This document shows positions 49,810-59,400 of a stretch of DNA of 64,000 nucleotides, piece by piece (the stretch's first letter is position 1; the number at the start of each line of letters is the position of its first letter). Where the stretch lies: positions 53,415,604-53,479,603 of the forward strand of contig NC_052351.1 of assembly GCF_009727055.1 (NCBI RefSeq). Direction: 5' to 3'. The notes under the pieces were generated by a model that was given only the letters and a program-made list of their open reading frames with translations, did not search any database and was not told the DNA's origin. Origin of the DNA: Benincasa hispida. Lineage: Eukaryota; Streptophyta; Magnoliopsida; Cucurbitales; Cucurbitaceae. Both the position numbers and the translations under genes were made by a program.

Positions 49810-50155
49810 AAAAACTCTCTCTTGAAGAAACAAACTCTCTAAAGAATTTTACAAAGAAGGAGTTCTCTGCCAAAAACACATTCCTTGTGACTTTCAAAGG
49901 AGGTTCCCACCAACCGATTCTTGCCAGAGAATAGTAGGGAAGATCTGAAGGAGGTGTCCTACTTGCTAAGAAGACTTGGAGAAGTTCGAAGAACAATTCT
50001 TCGGATGTAGTATTTATCGATCTAATTTGTATGCTTAACCTAGTATATTTACAACATGTTGATGTTCTGTGATTAATTTTGTACAATTTCTTCTTCCAAT
50101 TGAAAGAAAAAGGCAACAAAATGCCTCCACTACGGGATTCAATCCCTTCACATGT
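49810..50155 (+). mobile_element. Copia LTR, 3' part (plus strand)
   Basis: AACTCTCTCTTGAAG.. leads into TACTTGCTAAGAAGACTTGG, GTATTTATCGATCTAATTTG and a CGGGATTCAATCCCTTCA end near 50150, which is the 3' transcribed part of this LTR family in plus orientation. A usual primer site does not follow. It joins the minus-strand LTR start at 49809/49810 without spacer. Confidence 0.6.
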
Positions 50156-50420
50156 ACGGTTCTTTCTTAACATCTTTCTTCAAATTAATATGGCCAGATT
50201 GAGATTCTTACGTTCATATCTTCTCCCCTTCTTCAAAAAGATTCGGTCTCAAATCTACAATACTACTTGTAAGGAACATAGAAGGGTTAGTGCACACATT
50301 GAACACTTTAAAGAGAATGAGAATAAGTATACATGTTTAACTCAAACACAAAGATGCTCAAGAGTTCTCATTGATGAGATGATGAAATAATATAAGAACA
50401 TGAAAGATAACTCTTAAAAA
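50156..50420. other. Short spacer, no gene
   Basis: Beyond the last LTR fragment nothing is recognisable; an open frame at 50079-50390 starts inside the LTR and has no family resemblance. Confidence 0.35.
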
Positions 50421-50650
50421 TTAATTGATTGGATGAAATTTAAAACATTGGATTGACAATCTTAAACAAGCCTCATGCATTTTTGGAATATAAGAAGAAG
50501 GGATGACTCTAAAACAATCATAAACAACGTGAGCAAGCAAGTGAGCTACAAAATTACATGAACGATTATAATTAACAAAAGAAACGACACCTGCATGATG
50601 CACGAGCGCCATCGTAGCATCAACCACATTTTTCGTTTTCGAAAGATTTT
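50421..50650 (-). pseudogene. RNase H-like fragment (possible LINE or orphan RVT_3-type domain)
   Basis: Minus strand reads VVDATMALVHHAGVVSFVNY then NRSCNFVAHLLAHVVYDCFR. This resembles the end of the RNase H-like domain common in plant LINEs and their relatives (VSF.FV.R..N.VAH.LA). Only about 65 codons remain, and the catalytic N-terminal half is not found upstream. Family assignment rests on this one motif. Confidence 0.45.
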
Positions 50651-50712
50651 CTTATAGCTTGTTGAACATGAATAATCTTGATCGAATCGAATTTAACGGT
50701 AAGGGATACTCT

Positions 50713-50741
50713 GGGCGGGGGGGCCGGGGAGGGCAGGGGGG
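50713..50741 (+). other. G-rich island with quadruplex-forming potential
   Basis: Five G-runs of three or more (GGG, GGGGGGG, GGGG, GGG, GGGGGG) separated by one or two bases in 29 bases. Surroundings are AT-rich, so the tract stands out sharply. No gene or repeat explains it. Confidence 0.75.
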
Positions 50742-50899
50742 AGAAGAAAACCTCGACGATGGGTGAATAAAAGGCAAAAGCTCCCTTCTGATGGCCTCAC
50801 TTCCCAACGCGTTGATTGGCCAACCATGATCAATATGTTTGTAACCGAACACAAATAAGAGATCTTCAAAAGGCAAATCACCCACCCCAACCTTCTAAA

Positions 50900-51780
50900 C
50901 TTCATTCACTACACCACAAGGCATCATCAACAATAAGGTTCCAGAAAACCTTCAATGGGGGGATCTCCTATCTTAACTCACAAGGCTCTCTCACTAGCTT
51001 AGAGAACACAACTATGTCATCAAAGCTAGTGAGAAGATAATAATTATTTTTTAATAAATAAAAAGAGAATTAAAGATCATATTAAGTTTTATGATTGTTT
51101 ATGTTATAACGATAATGTGAATTCACCCGTTACGTTGAAAACAAACTCAAGATATTTATATTGATGAAGATATTCACATATTGAGAGAAGTTTAATACTA
51201 ACTAATATGATATTAGTGGTAACAACTAAGGCCACATGGTAATGTATATTTGGTAATGTAAAAACTGGACCCTGGTTGATTACCTCTGTTGTTGTTTATC
51301 TACTTTCCGTAATCGTAATAAAATGTGGGACCTGTCTTGAAATTTGTAATTAAATCATATAATCTAATCAAGGAATAAAAGACGTTCAATCTGATTACGG
51401 TTGCAAATTATGTGGGGCCCACTACCTTTACCGTCACCATTATCGTTACCGTTACAGATATTATTACTGTAACAGTATTCAAATTATGAATTTGTCATAT
51501 TAATTGTTACCTTTACGTTACTATCACTGTTATCATTACCATTAAGATTAAAATGTAATGGTAATAGTAAAATGTGATAAATTCATAATTCTAGGTAAGT
51601 GATAAAAAATAATTCAACTGTGTTTGCAATTTAGGTTTATTACAATTTATCCATCAATGAAATCTCATTCCGATTACACCAATTTTGATTACGACTTAGT
51701 AAAAGTTGGCATACATTAAATGTGAAGTAGAAAAAGAAACAAAAAAGAAATATCTTTTAAATATATATATATATATATAG
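50900..51780. other. Spacer with a possible small DNA element (51.23-51.58 kb)
   Basis: GTAATGTATATTTGGTAATG near 51239 and repeated words ACCGTCACCATTATCGTTAC, GTTATCATTACCATTAAG and AATGTAATGGTAATAG (to about 51570) give partly inverted TTACCATTAC-type motifs, as in some MITEs. A TA run lies near 51761-51778. No gene is supported. Confidence 0.35.
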
Positions 51781-52143
51781 TAGATAGCTATTTCCAACTC
51801 ATCACCGACACAAACTGACAAATATCAAATTACGCACATGCTATTTTGTCTTTTTTATTGTTTTATATTTCTAAAATTTTCCGAATTTCTTTCTTATTTC
51901 TCTCACCGGTTGGTGATCAATACACCCAATTACTCCTCACACTCGAACTCACAAAGTGTCATTTACACGCGCGCCGTATCGCAATTGCAATGCGAATCGT
52001 ACGTATAAATGCGCGAGTATCCAAATTTTTAAACTCGCAAGCGTGTTGTTGATATAATTGTCGTTGTCGTGTCGGTCACACGGCTCCAAGAGGTCCTTGT
52101 CCATTCCTGTGAACTTCCAGTAAGAAAGTAGCCATTCATGCCC

Positions 52144-52182
52144 TGCCACGTCATTGATCTAATTATTTTATGCCACGTGGCA
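52144..52182. promoter_or_regulatory. Pair of ACGT-core boxes, one a perfect 12-bp G-box palindrome
   Basis: TGCCACGTGGCA at 52171-52182 is a perfect palindrome containing the G-box CACGTG, and TGCCACGTCA sits 27 bases upstream at 52144. Both are optimal plant bZIP-type binding sites by established knowledge. They lie 4.2 kb before CESA3 and have no nearby gene in this window, so a target is unknown. Confidence 0.45.
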
Positions 52183-52980
52183 GCTTGTGCTTTCACTACA
52201 AGTTTCCACTTTCACCAGCTCACTGTCAATTCATGATTAATTTTCTATGAGTATATATATAATATATATATACATGTATATATTGTTTTTTTTTTTTCAG
52301 GTCAGATTAAAATTATAAACTTTATTTCAATCTAACTGTATAATTAAACTTTAATTTACATAGGAACGAATTTATATTTTTTTTTATTGATTTGTAGTTA
52401 TTTTAATTTAAGTTTATTTAAAATCGACTCAAAATTATTTTAATAAAACAATATTCCTCACAAATTCCACAAAAATAGCATGAAAAATTATCATGTAATT
52501 CTTTCTAAAGGTAGTAGATAAAAAATAGAAAAAGAGATAGGAAAAATTACTACGGTTTATTTGATTGATTCTTTCATTTTTCTCTAATTTGTAGTAAGGG
52601 ATAGTTGCAAATATAACAATCAAACCAAAAGTATTAATAAATATAGCATAATGTAAAAAAAATTAAAAATATGATAAAATTTAAATAGTCTATCGATGAT
52701 AGAGCATATCACCGATAGACCATATCACTAATAGGATTCTATTAGTAATAAAAGTTTATCGCCGATAGATTTTGCTATATTTACATTTTTTTTAAAAAAA
52801 ATATTGTTATACACTTGTTTGTTATCCTTAAAAATACTACATATTTTAATTATTGTTATAAATAATTGTATTTAAAGAATATCTATACATGTGTGAAAGT
52901 TATGCATGAATTACTTTAAAAGTAAAAGCTTAAGGTCTAAATTATATTTAATATGAAAGCAATTTCATGTCATAAACCAA
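52183..52980. other. AT-rich spacer with a TCTATC/GATAGA repeat
   Basis: Around 52685-52795 the words AGTCTATCGATGATAGAGCA, ACCGATAGACCATATCAC and GCCGATAGATTTTGCTATAT recur, and similar text is found again at 53735-53830. This is a dispersed non-coding repeat with internal palindromes. No gene. Confidence 0.45.
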
Positions 52981-52984
52981 AGGT

Positions 52985-53480
52985 TAAAAATCACTTTTAG
53001 TTCACGAACTTTCATAAAAGTAATAATTTAGTCTATGAACTTTGGTCTGTAACGATTTAATCCACCAATTTTCAATTTTGTAACAATTTAGCCCATAAAT
53101 TTTATTATGTAACAATTTAGTTCTTATACTTTCAAATTTATAACGATTTAGTCTCTATTGTAAAAATTACTTTTAAGATTTAATGAGATTTTTTACATAA
53201 ATAAATCAATAAACTAATTAGAGACTCAAAATTGTTATAAAATACAAAGTCTACGTCACAAATTAATAAAAGTTGACATTAAACTTTGATAAATTTTTTC
53301 ACTTTAGGGACTAAATTGTAACAGATTTCAAAGTACGAGGACTAAATTATTACATATTAAAATTTAGAGACTAAATTGATACAAAACTGAAAATATATGA
53401 ACTAAATCGTTATCAACTAAAATTTAGGGATTAAATTGTTATTTTCATAAAAATTTAGGGACCAAAAATGTTTTTTAAAC
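52985..53480. repeat. Foldback (inverted-repeat) element
   Basis: The left arm (AAAATCACTTTTAGTTCACG, AACTTTCATAAAAGTAATAA) is mirrored at the right end (GTTATTTTCATAAAAATTTA, GGGACCAAAAATGTTTTTTA). Each arm contains several variants of a roughly 40-base unit with TAACAATTTAGTC (left) or GACTAAATTGTTA-like text (right). Overall about 490 bases, able to fold into a long hairpin. No transposase. Confidence 0.65.
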
Positions 53481-53569
53481 CTAAAATAAATTGAAGTTTC
53501 GTTCATCTTTAATTTAACTTTTCATTGCATTGAACTACATTTTTTAGGATGGAGATAATAAATGTTAGG

Positions 53570-54290
53570 TTAAAAAAGCTTATTTTCCTTTTGGGGATGA
53601 ATTTTAATGGTAGTAACAATCTAGTTATTAAACATTAATTTATAACAATTTAATTTAGGAACAGTTGTAAATATAGATATTAGACCCAAAGTATTAGTAG
53701 ATATAACATAATATAAAAAAATCGTAAATATGGCCAAATCTAAATAGTCTATCAGTGATGAACCATATTATTGGTAGGAGCCTATCAGTGATAGACCATA
53801 TTACTGGTAAGAGTCTATCAACAACTTTTTTTAAATGATGTTATACACTTAGTTATTATTTTAAAAAATGCTATCAATTGTAATTACCCTTTAATTTATA
53901 CAATTTTGAAATTTGTAACAATCGAGTATATGAACATTTTAGCTCTCATACTTTTGAACTCTTGTAATAATTTAATCTATATTTTGAAAATTTTAATTAA
54001 AATTAAATGCCAACTTTTATTTTGTGATGATTTAGTATTTGTAATTTACAAACATATTTAATCCTTATCAACTTATCATCTTCCTTAAATTTTAATAATA
54101 TTTTTCATGTTGTGGTTTAAATTGGAACAGTTTTTAAAATATATAAACTAATTTATTACAAACTAAATTGTGACAAATTTGAAAGGGTATAAAATAAAAT
54201 GGTCAATTATTAATTGTTAAAACCTAAAATTCATGGATACATTGCTATTTCCATGGGAGTTCATAGATTAACACTATTTTTAACGTTAAA
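53570..54290. repeat. Second, more decayed foldback-type repeat with an insertion
   Basis: Left part TGGTAGTAACAATCTAGTTA and right part AAACTAAATTGTGACAAATT share the same ...AACAATTTAG... units as 52985-53480. The segment 53690-53880 with TAGTCTATCAGTGATGAACC belongs to the TCTATC/GATAGA repeat and appears to interrupt it. Confidence 0.45.
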
Positions 54291-56019
54291 GTTAAGAAAT
54301 CAAAATTATATTTCTAATTGATCTTTAAAATAAGTTTAGACTAGTCTCTTGACTTTAAAATTTCAAATAAATTGTCATAGTATTTGTACTATCAACCTCG
54401 AAGTTAAAAATTCGATTCATCTACCTCATATATTAGGAAAAAATTTAATTATACATTTCATGACATGAAGATGAAATTTTTTAATATCAATTATAATGTC
54501 AAGGCAAGTTTAATAGTATTGAAAAAAAAAATTAAAGATTAAAGGACATTTTAATATAAATTTTTTGAATATAAATAATAATCGATATCTTATCAATTAA
54601 ATTATATACTTGAATGTAGTAAAAAAAATTAATTGTTTTAAAATTTTTATTTTTATTTTTGCCAGAGGTAAATAGTATGGAGAAGGTTTGGAACTAATTA
54701 AAATTTTAAATTTAAGGGAATGAAATGGTTTTTTAAAAAATTAGATAAATTTTAGGACCAAAACCAATGAAATAAATGCTCCAAAATTAGTAGTGTTTCA
54801 AAAGAAACTTGTAATTTAAATTTAACACAAAAACTATGCACTTAAGTGGTACAAAATGGTTTTCCTTAATCTTTGCTTTTCTTATAAACCTATATTTATA
54901 AAGAAAAAACAAATCTAATCTGAGTCAAATAGAAAATATTGCTTGTACTTTTTAACTTGTCCAAGGGTACACAAAAAAGGCAAAAAATACATTTAAGACT
55001 AAAAAAACCATTCATCTTTTTAGACATTAAAAGAAGTATCTAAAAAAAAAAATCAAATCAACCCCAACAAAAACTATATATTAAGACACGACACATATTT
55101 CTATAGGTTTGAGATCAAAATAGGAGTTGAATCAACATTTTCAATGTAACATTAAAAAAAATCATGAAACATAATGTCTCAAAAACATCATGAAACATAC
55201 AAAATAAGCAACAAAAATATTTTAAAAATTGTCGATGATTGTCTAAGGTAAGACTCATCAAAGCCCGCCCACGGACAAGCTTAAATTCAAAGGGTATCGA
55301 GAAAGAGCATAATGAAGTACGCATCCCAAAACAGAAATGTCAGTGCCTTGGGGTTTGGGCCGATATGTCAAGCTTATAAATATAATATCAATAGAAAAAC
55401 AAACGAACCAAGACCGAATTGGCACCTTGTAACATCGAGCACTGGAAACGTCCCTAACCCACATACTGTCACACACAACCGTGACACATGTGTTAGAAGA
55501 TTGACTTATAAATGATCAATTCAGCAACCCCAAAGGGAAACGGTACACAATCTCCAAAAGAGAGAATTTATCTTTTTTTTTTTTTTTTGGTGTGTGTTTA
55601 GTTGAATTAGCCAATTGTACTAACTTAACCATCAAAGTATAGTAGCCTCGACACCACATCGTTGCCAAAACTAGACTAGAAGGAAGTAGGCCGGAGGTCA
55701 AGGCCATCAAACACCTAGAATAATCCAACACGGATGAGATCCGAACACCAACAAATATAAATAAAGTATAAATAATAGACAATAAAGGGTTAAAATTTTT
55801 GTATTTTTTTTCTAAAAATATTTATAAATATATATATATATTTTATTGATATTTTCTTCCACATTTCCAAAACTGAGACTTTGACAGTTCTATTGACATG
55901 GATGTTTATTTTTTGGAAAAAGAAAATATTTGAATTTAGTAAAAATTATCCAGTTAAGTTAATCCAAAAAAAAAAAAAGAATTTCATTTGGATGGCTTCC
56001 TTTCTTCTACAGTTCTACT
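54291..56019. other. Upstream region of CESA3, no gene seen
   Basis: AT-rich with poly-A and poly-T runs (T run near 55571-55588) and a TATATATATATATATTTT stretch near 55828-55845 that could act as a TATA region for CESA3, though the distance to the ATG (about 570 bases) makes this uncertain. A less AT-rich part at 55250-55760 has short open frames on both strands without any family resemblance. Confidence 0.4.
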
Positions 56020-56411
56020 GAGCAGTGTGTATGAAAAAAAACCCAATCAATATCAAAGATTGAGAAGAGAATAAGTGAAAATGGTGTGAAAATTTCGCTG
56101 AGAAAAAGTAAAAAAAAGAAAAAAGAAAGAAATTCAACAAGAAGACTGAGAAGTTGGATTGGATCTGTGTTGTCTCAGCGTCGGTGGCTTTTCTGACCCA
56201 TAAATTCCTTTCATCTTCTTCTTCCATCGCTTTCTTCTTCACCCATTACACCATTTTCACGAATCCCCATTTCACTTTTCCCTCTCACATCTCCAGATCC
56301 CCATTCTTTCATGTGGAAGTTTGAGTTTCCATGAAGTAATCCAGAGTTGTTCCTTTCACTGCTGCTTCTTTCGCTTAAGATCGAACACGATCTTCCAGTG
56401 GACCAGCAGCC
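56020..56411 (+). promoter_or_regulatory. Probable 5' leader of CESA3 with two overlapping upstream ORFs
   Basis: The stretch ahead of the CESA3 start changes from poly-A/purine-rich (56030-56150) to a C/T-rich, TTC-repeated leader (about 56200-56300), a common look for plant 5' leaders. It holds two upstream ATGs. The first, at 56311, opens a seven-codon ORF ending in TGA at 56332-56334. The second, at 56331, overlaps that stop as ATGA and encodes only Met-Lys before TAA at 56337-56339. The main ATG at 56412 has a better context (GCCATGG). The transcription start is not visible; a leader intron cannot be excluded. If transcription starts after 56331 the upstream ORFs are irrelevant. Confidence 0.55.
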
Positions 56412-59400
56412 ATGGAGGTCGATACTAATTCTGGGGTAATTTAACCCTTTTCCCATTTCCCAGTTTTGTTCTTAACTTCTTTTCCTAACTGGGTTTTTGA
56501 TGATTTTTGTTTCAATCTTCAGAAACCGTCGAAACAGATTGGGTGCGGCCAAGTTTGTCAGATCTGCAGCGATTCCGTCGGCACGACGGCCGACGGCGAG
56601 CCGTTTGTTGCGTGTGATGTTTGTGCATTTCCGGTCTGCCGTCCGTGTTATGAGTACGAGAGGAAAGATGGGAATCAGTCTTGCCCTCAATGCAAGACCA
56701 AATACAAGTGGCATAAAGGTTTTGATTCGATCCCATTAACTGTTTTTAGTTTTATTTTGCTTTTGTAGTTCTTGAACGATGAAAATTATGAGGAATTGCA
56801 TTGACAGTAATGGGATGGATCGGTTTGTTTCTTGGATTTTAGGAAGTCCTCCAGTTAAGGGAGAGGTAGTGGAAGATGGTGATGGTAATGGAGTGGCAGG
56901 GGCTCAAGAAAGGCATCATAAGATGCCAGAGCGCACGCTTAGCTGGGATACTAATTATGATAAGGAGGGATCTTTTAATCACATTCCTTTGCTCACCACT
57001 GGACGATCTGTAAGTTGATCTAGAGGCTTACTTCGTTTGATTCAATTTTGTTTCTGTTTGTTGGATTTGGAATTGAATTTGATGGTTTTCTGGTATTCTC
57101 TGTGCTCAAGGTTTCTGGAGAACTGTCGGCTGCATCTCCTGAGCGGCTCTCCATGGCATCTCCTGAAAGCGGGAGCCGGGGTAAGCTCATATTAATCTCA
57201 TGTAGTTGGTATCTCGTATGATAAAATTAACGGGTTCGGTGATTTTATGTCTCAGAAATGTGTCTGGAAAGAAAAATATATGTTGTCACGATGGTTCTTT
57301 TAAAATGTTTGTTTGATAATTGGCAGCTAACTATAGAATCATGGATCAATCGAGAGACTCGGGTTCGGCTCGATTTGGCAATGTGGCCTGGAAAGAGAGA
57401 ATAGATAGTTGGAAGGTGAAGCAAGACAAGAGTGTGCCGCCAATGAGTGTCAGTCATGCACCTTCTGAAGGGAGGGGTGGTGCTGATTTTGATGCCAGCA
57501 CCGATGTCATGATCGATGATTCTTTGCTGTGAGTGCTTCATTTGGTCTCTTGTTCGTATATATTTTCTAGCGTCTCGTAGTATATCTAGTGTTGAATGCA
57601 CTTTGGAAGAGTAGAATGATTCTGTGAACTAAACAAGAAAAACTTAATTTCAGCTATGTTTCGAACTGTCATATTGCTTTCATGAAAGCTCTGGTTTTCT
57701 ATTTTCTTTTACCTGAAGAAGGATAGGTTCTGTATATCATTTTCAAACGGACACTATGTTTATAATTCAAGTACCATCAATCTCTGTTAGTGACATTCAA
57801 CTAATCAGCCTTTGCATGATACTGTACACTCCACACGAATAATCTGCTAAATGTTAGTTTCTCGTACTTTCTTCCTAACTGTTACTCATTTGTTGGCTTG
57901 GCAGAAATGACGAAGCTCGCCAGCCTTTATCGAGGAAGGTTTCTATTCCATCCTCTAGGATTAATCCTTATAGGATGGTCATCGTTCTACGGCTTATTAT
58001 TCTTTGCATCTTCTTACACTATCGGATTACAAATCCAGTTCCGAATGCCTTTGCTCTGTGGTTAATATCAGTGATTTGTGAGATTTGGTTTGCTATATCT
58101 TGGATTTTGGATCAGTTCCCCAAATGGCTCCCGGTCAATCGTGAGACATATCTTGATAGGCTTGCTCTAAGGTTGGGTTTTTAGCTCTGATTATGAGCAA
58201 TTTTCACTTCAAAGTTTGTCTTACCTTGAATTTTTTAATCTCAAATATTTATGGTTTGCAGATACGATCGTGAAGGAGAGCCATCTCAGTTGGCTGCTGT
58301 CGACATATTTGTCAGTACTGTCGACCCTCTGAAAGAACCTCCCCTTGTCACAGCCAATACGGTCCTATCAATTCTCTCTGTGGACTATCCAGTCGATAAA
58401 GTTTCTTGCTACGTATCAGATGATGGAGCTGCTATGTTAACATTTGAAGCCTTGTCCGAAACATCAGAATTTGCAAGAAAATGGGTTCCTTTCTGCAAGA
58501 AGTACAACATTGAGCCCCGAGCACCGGAGTGGTATTTTGCTCAGAAAATTGATTACTTAAAGGACAAGGTTCAACCATCATTTGTGAAGGAACGGAGAGC
58601 AATGAAGGTAGCAACTCTGGTTTCTTCTGTATCATTTTCTTTTCAATGGCTACATTACAGTAAAGTTCCTTTATCATCTCCATGGTTGACTGACTGTGCT
58701 TCTGTGTTACAGAGAGAATACGAGGAGTTTAAAATTCGTATCAATGGGCTTGTTGCTAAGGCACAAAAAGTCCCAGATGAAGGGTGGGTCATGCAAGATG
58801 GCACGCCATGGCCTGGAAATAACACGAGAGATCATCCAGGAATGATACAGGTCTGTACGTCAGGATTTGGAATTAAATCTGCTGTCTCAGTGCCCGTGTT
58901 CTTCATTGTTGCTTCAAATCTTATGGTCTCCTTTTGCTGTTTCTTTACAAATTTGCAGGTCTTCTTGGGGCACAGTGGAGGACTTGATACTGATGGTAAC
59001 GAGCTTCCACGTTTAGTTTATGTTTCTCGTGAGAAGCGTCCTGGTTTCCAACATCACAAAAAGGCTGGTGCTATGAATGCACTTGTGAGTAGATGGCTTT
59101 GGAAAATCTCTCAACCTTCTCTTGACTTCTATATTTTTTTTTGAATGATCAAATACCTTTGTGCAGGTTCGTGTATCTGCTGTTCTTACCAACGGTCCCT
59201 TCTTGTTAAATCTTGATTGTGATCACTACATAAACAACAGTAAAGCGTTGCGGGAAGCTATGTGTTTTATGATGGATCCCAATCTTGGTAAATCAGTTTG
59301 CTATGTTCAGTTTCCTCAGAGGTTTGATGGAATTGATAGAAATGATCGATATGCCAACCGAAACACTGTTTTCTTTGATGTAAGTTTTTTTAGCTGTTTT

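Noticed and set aside
56472..56739. Alternative frames over CESA3 exon 2 on both strands
   Set aside because: Shadows of the conserved RING-finger exon; the CESA3 frame explains the conservation.
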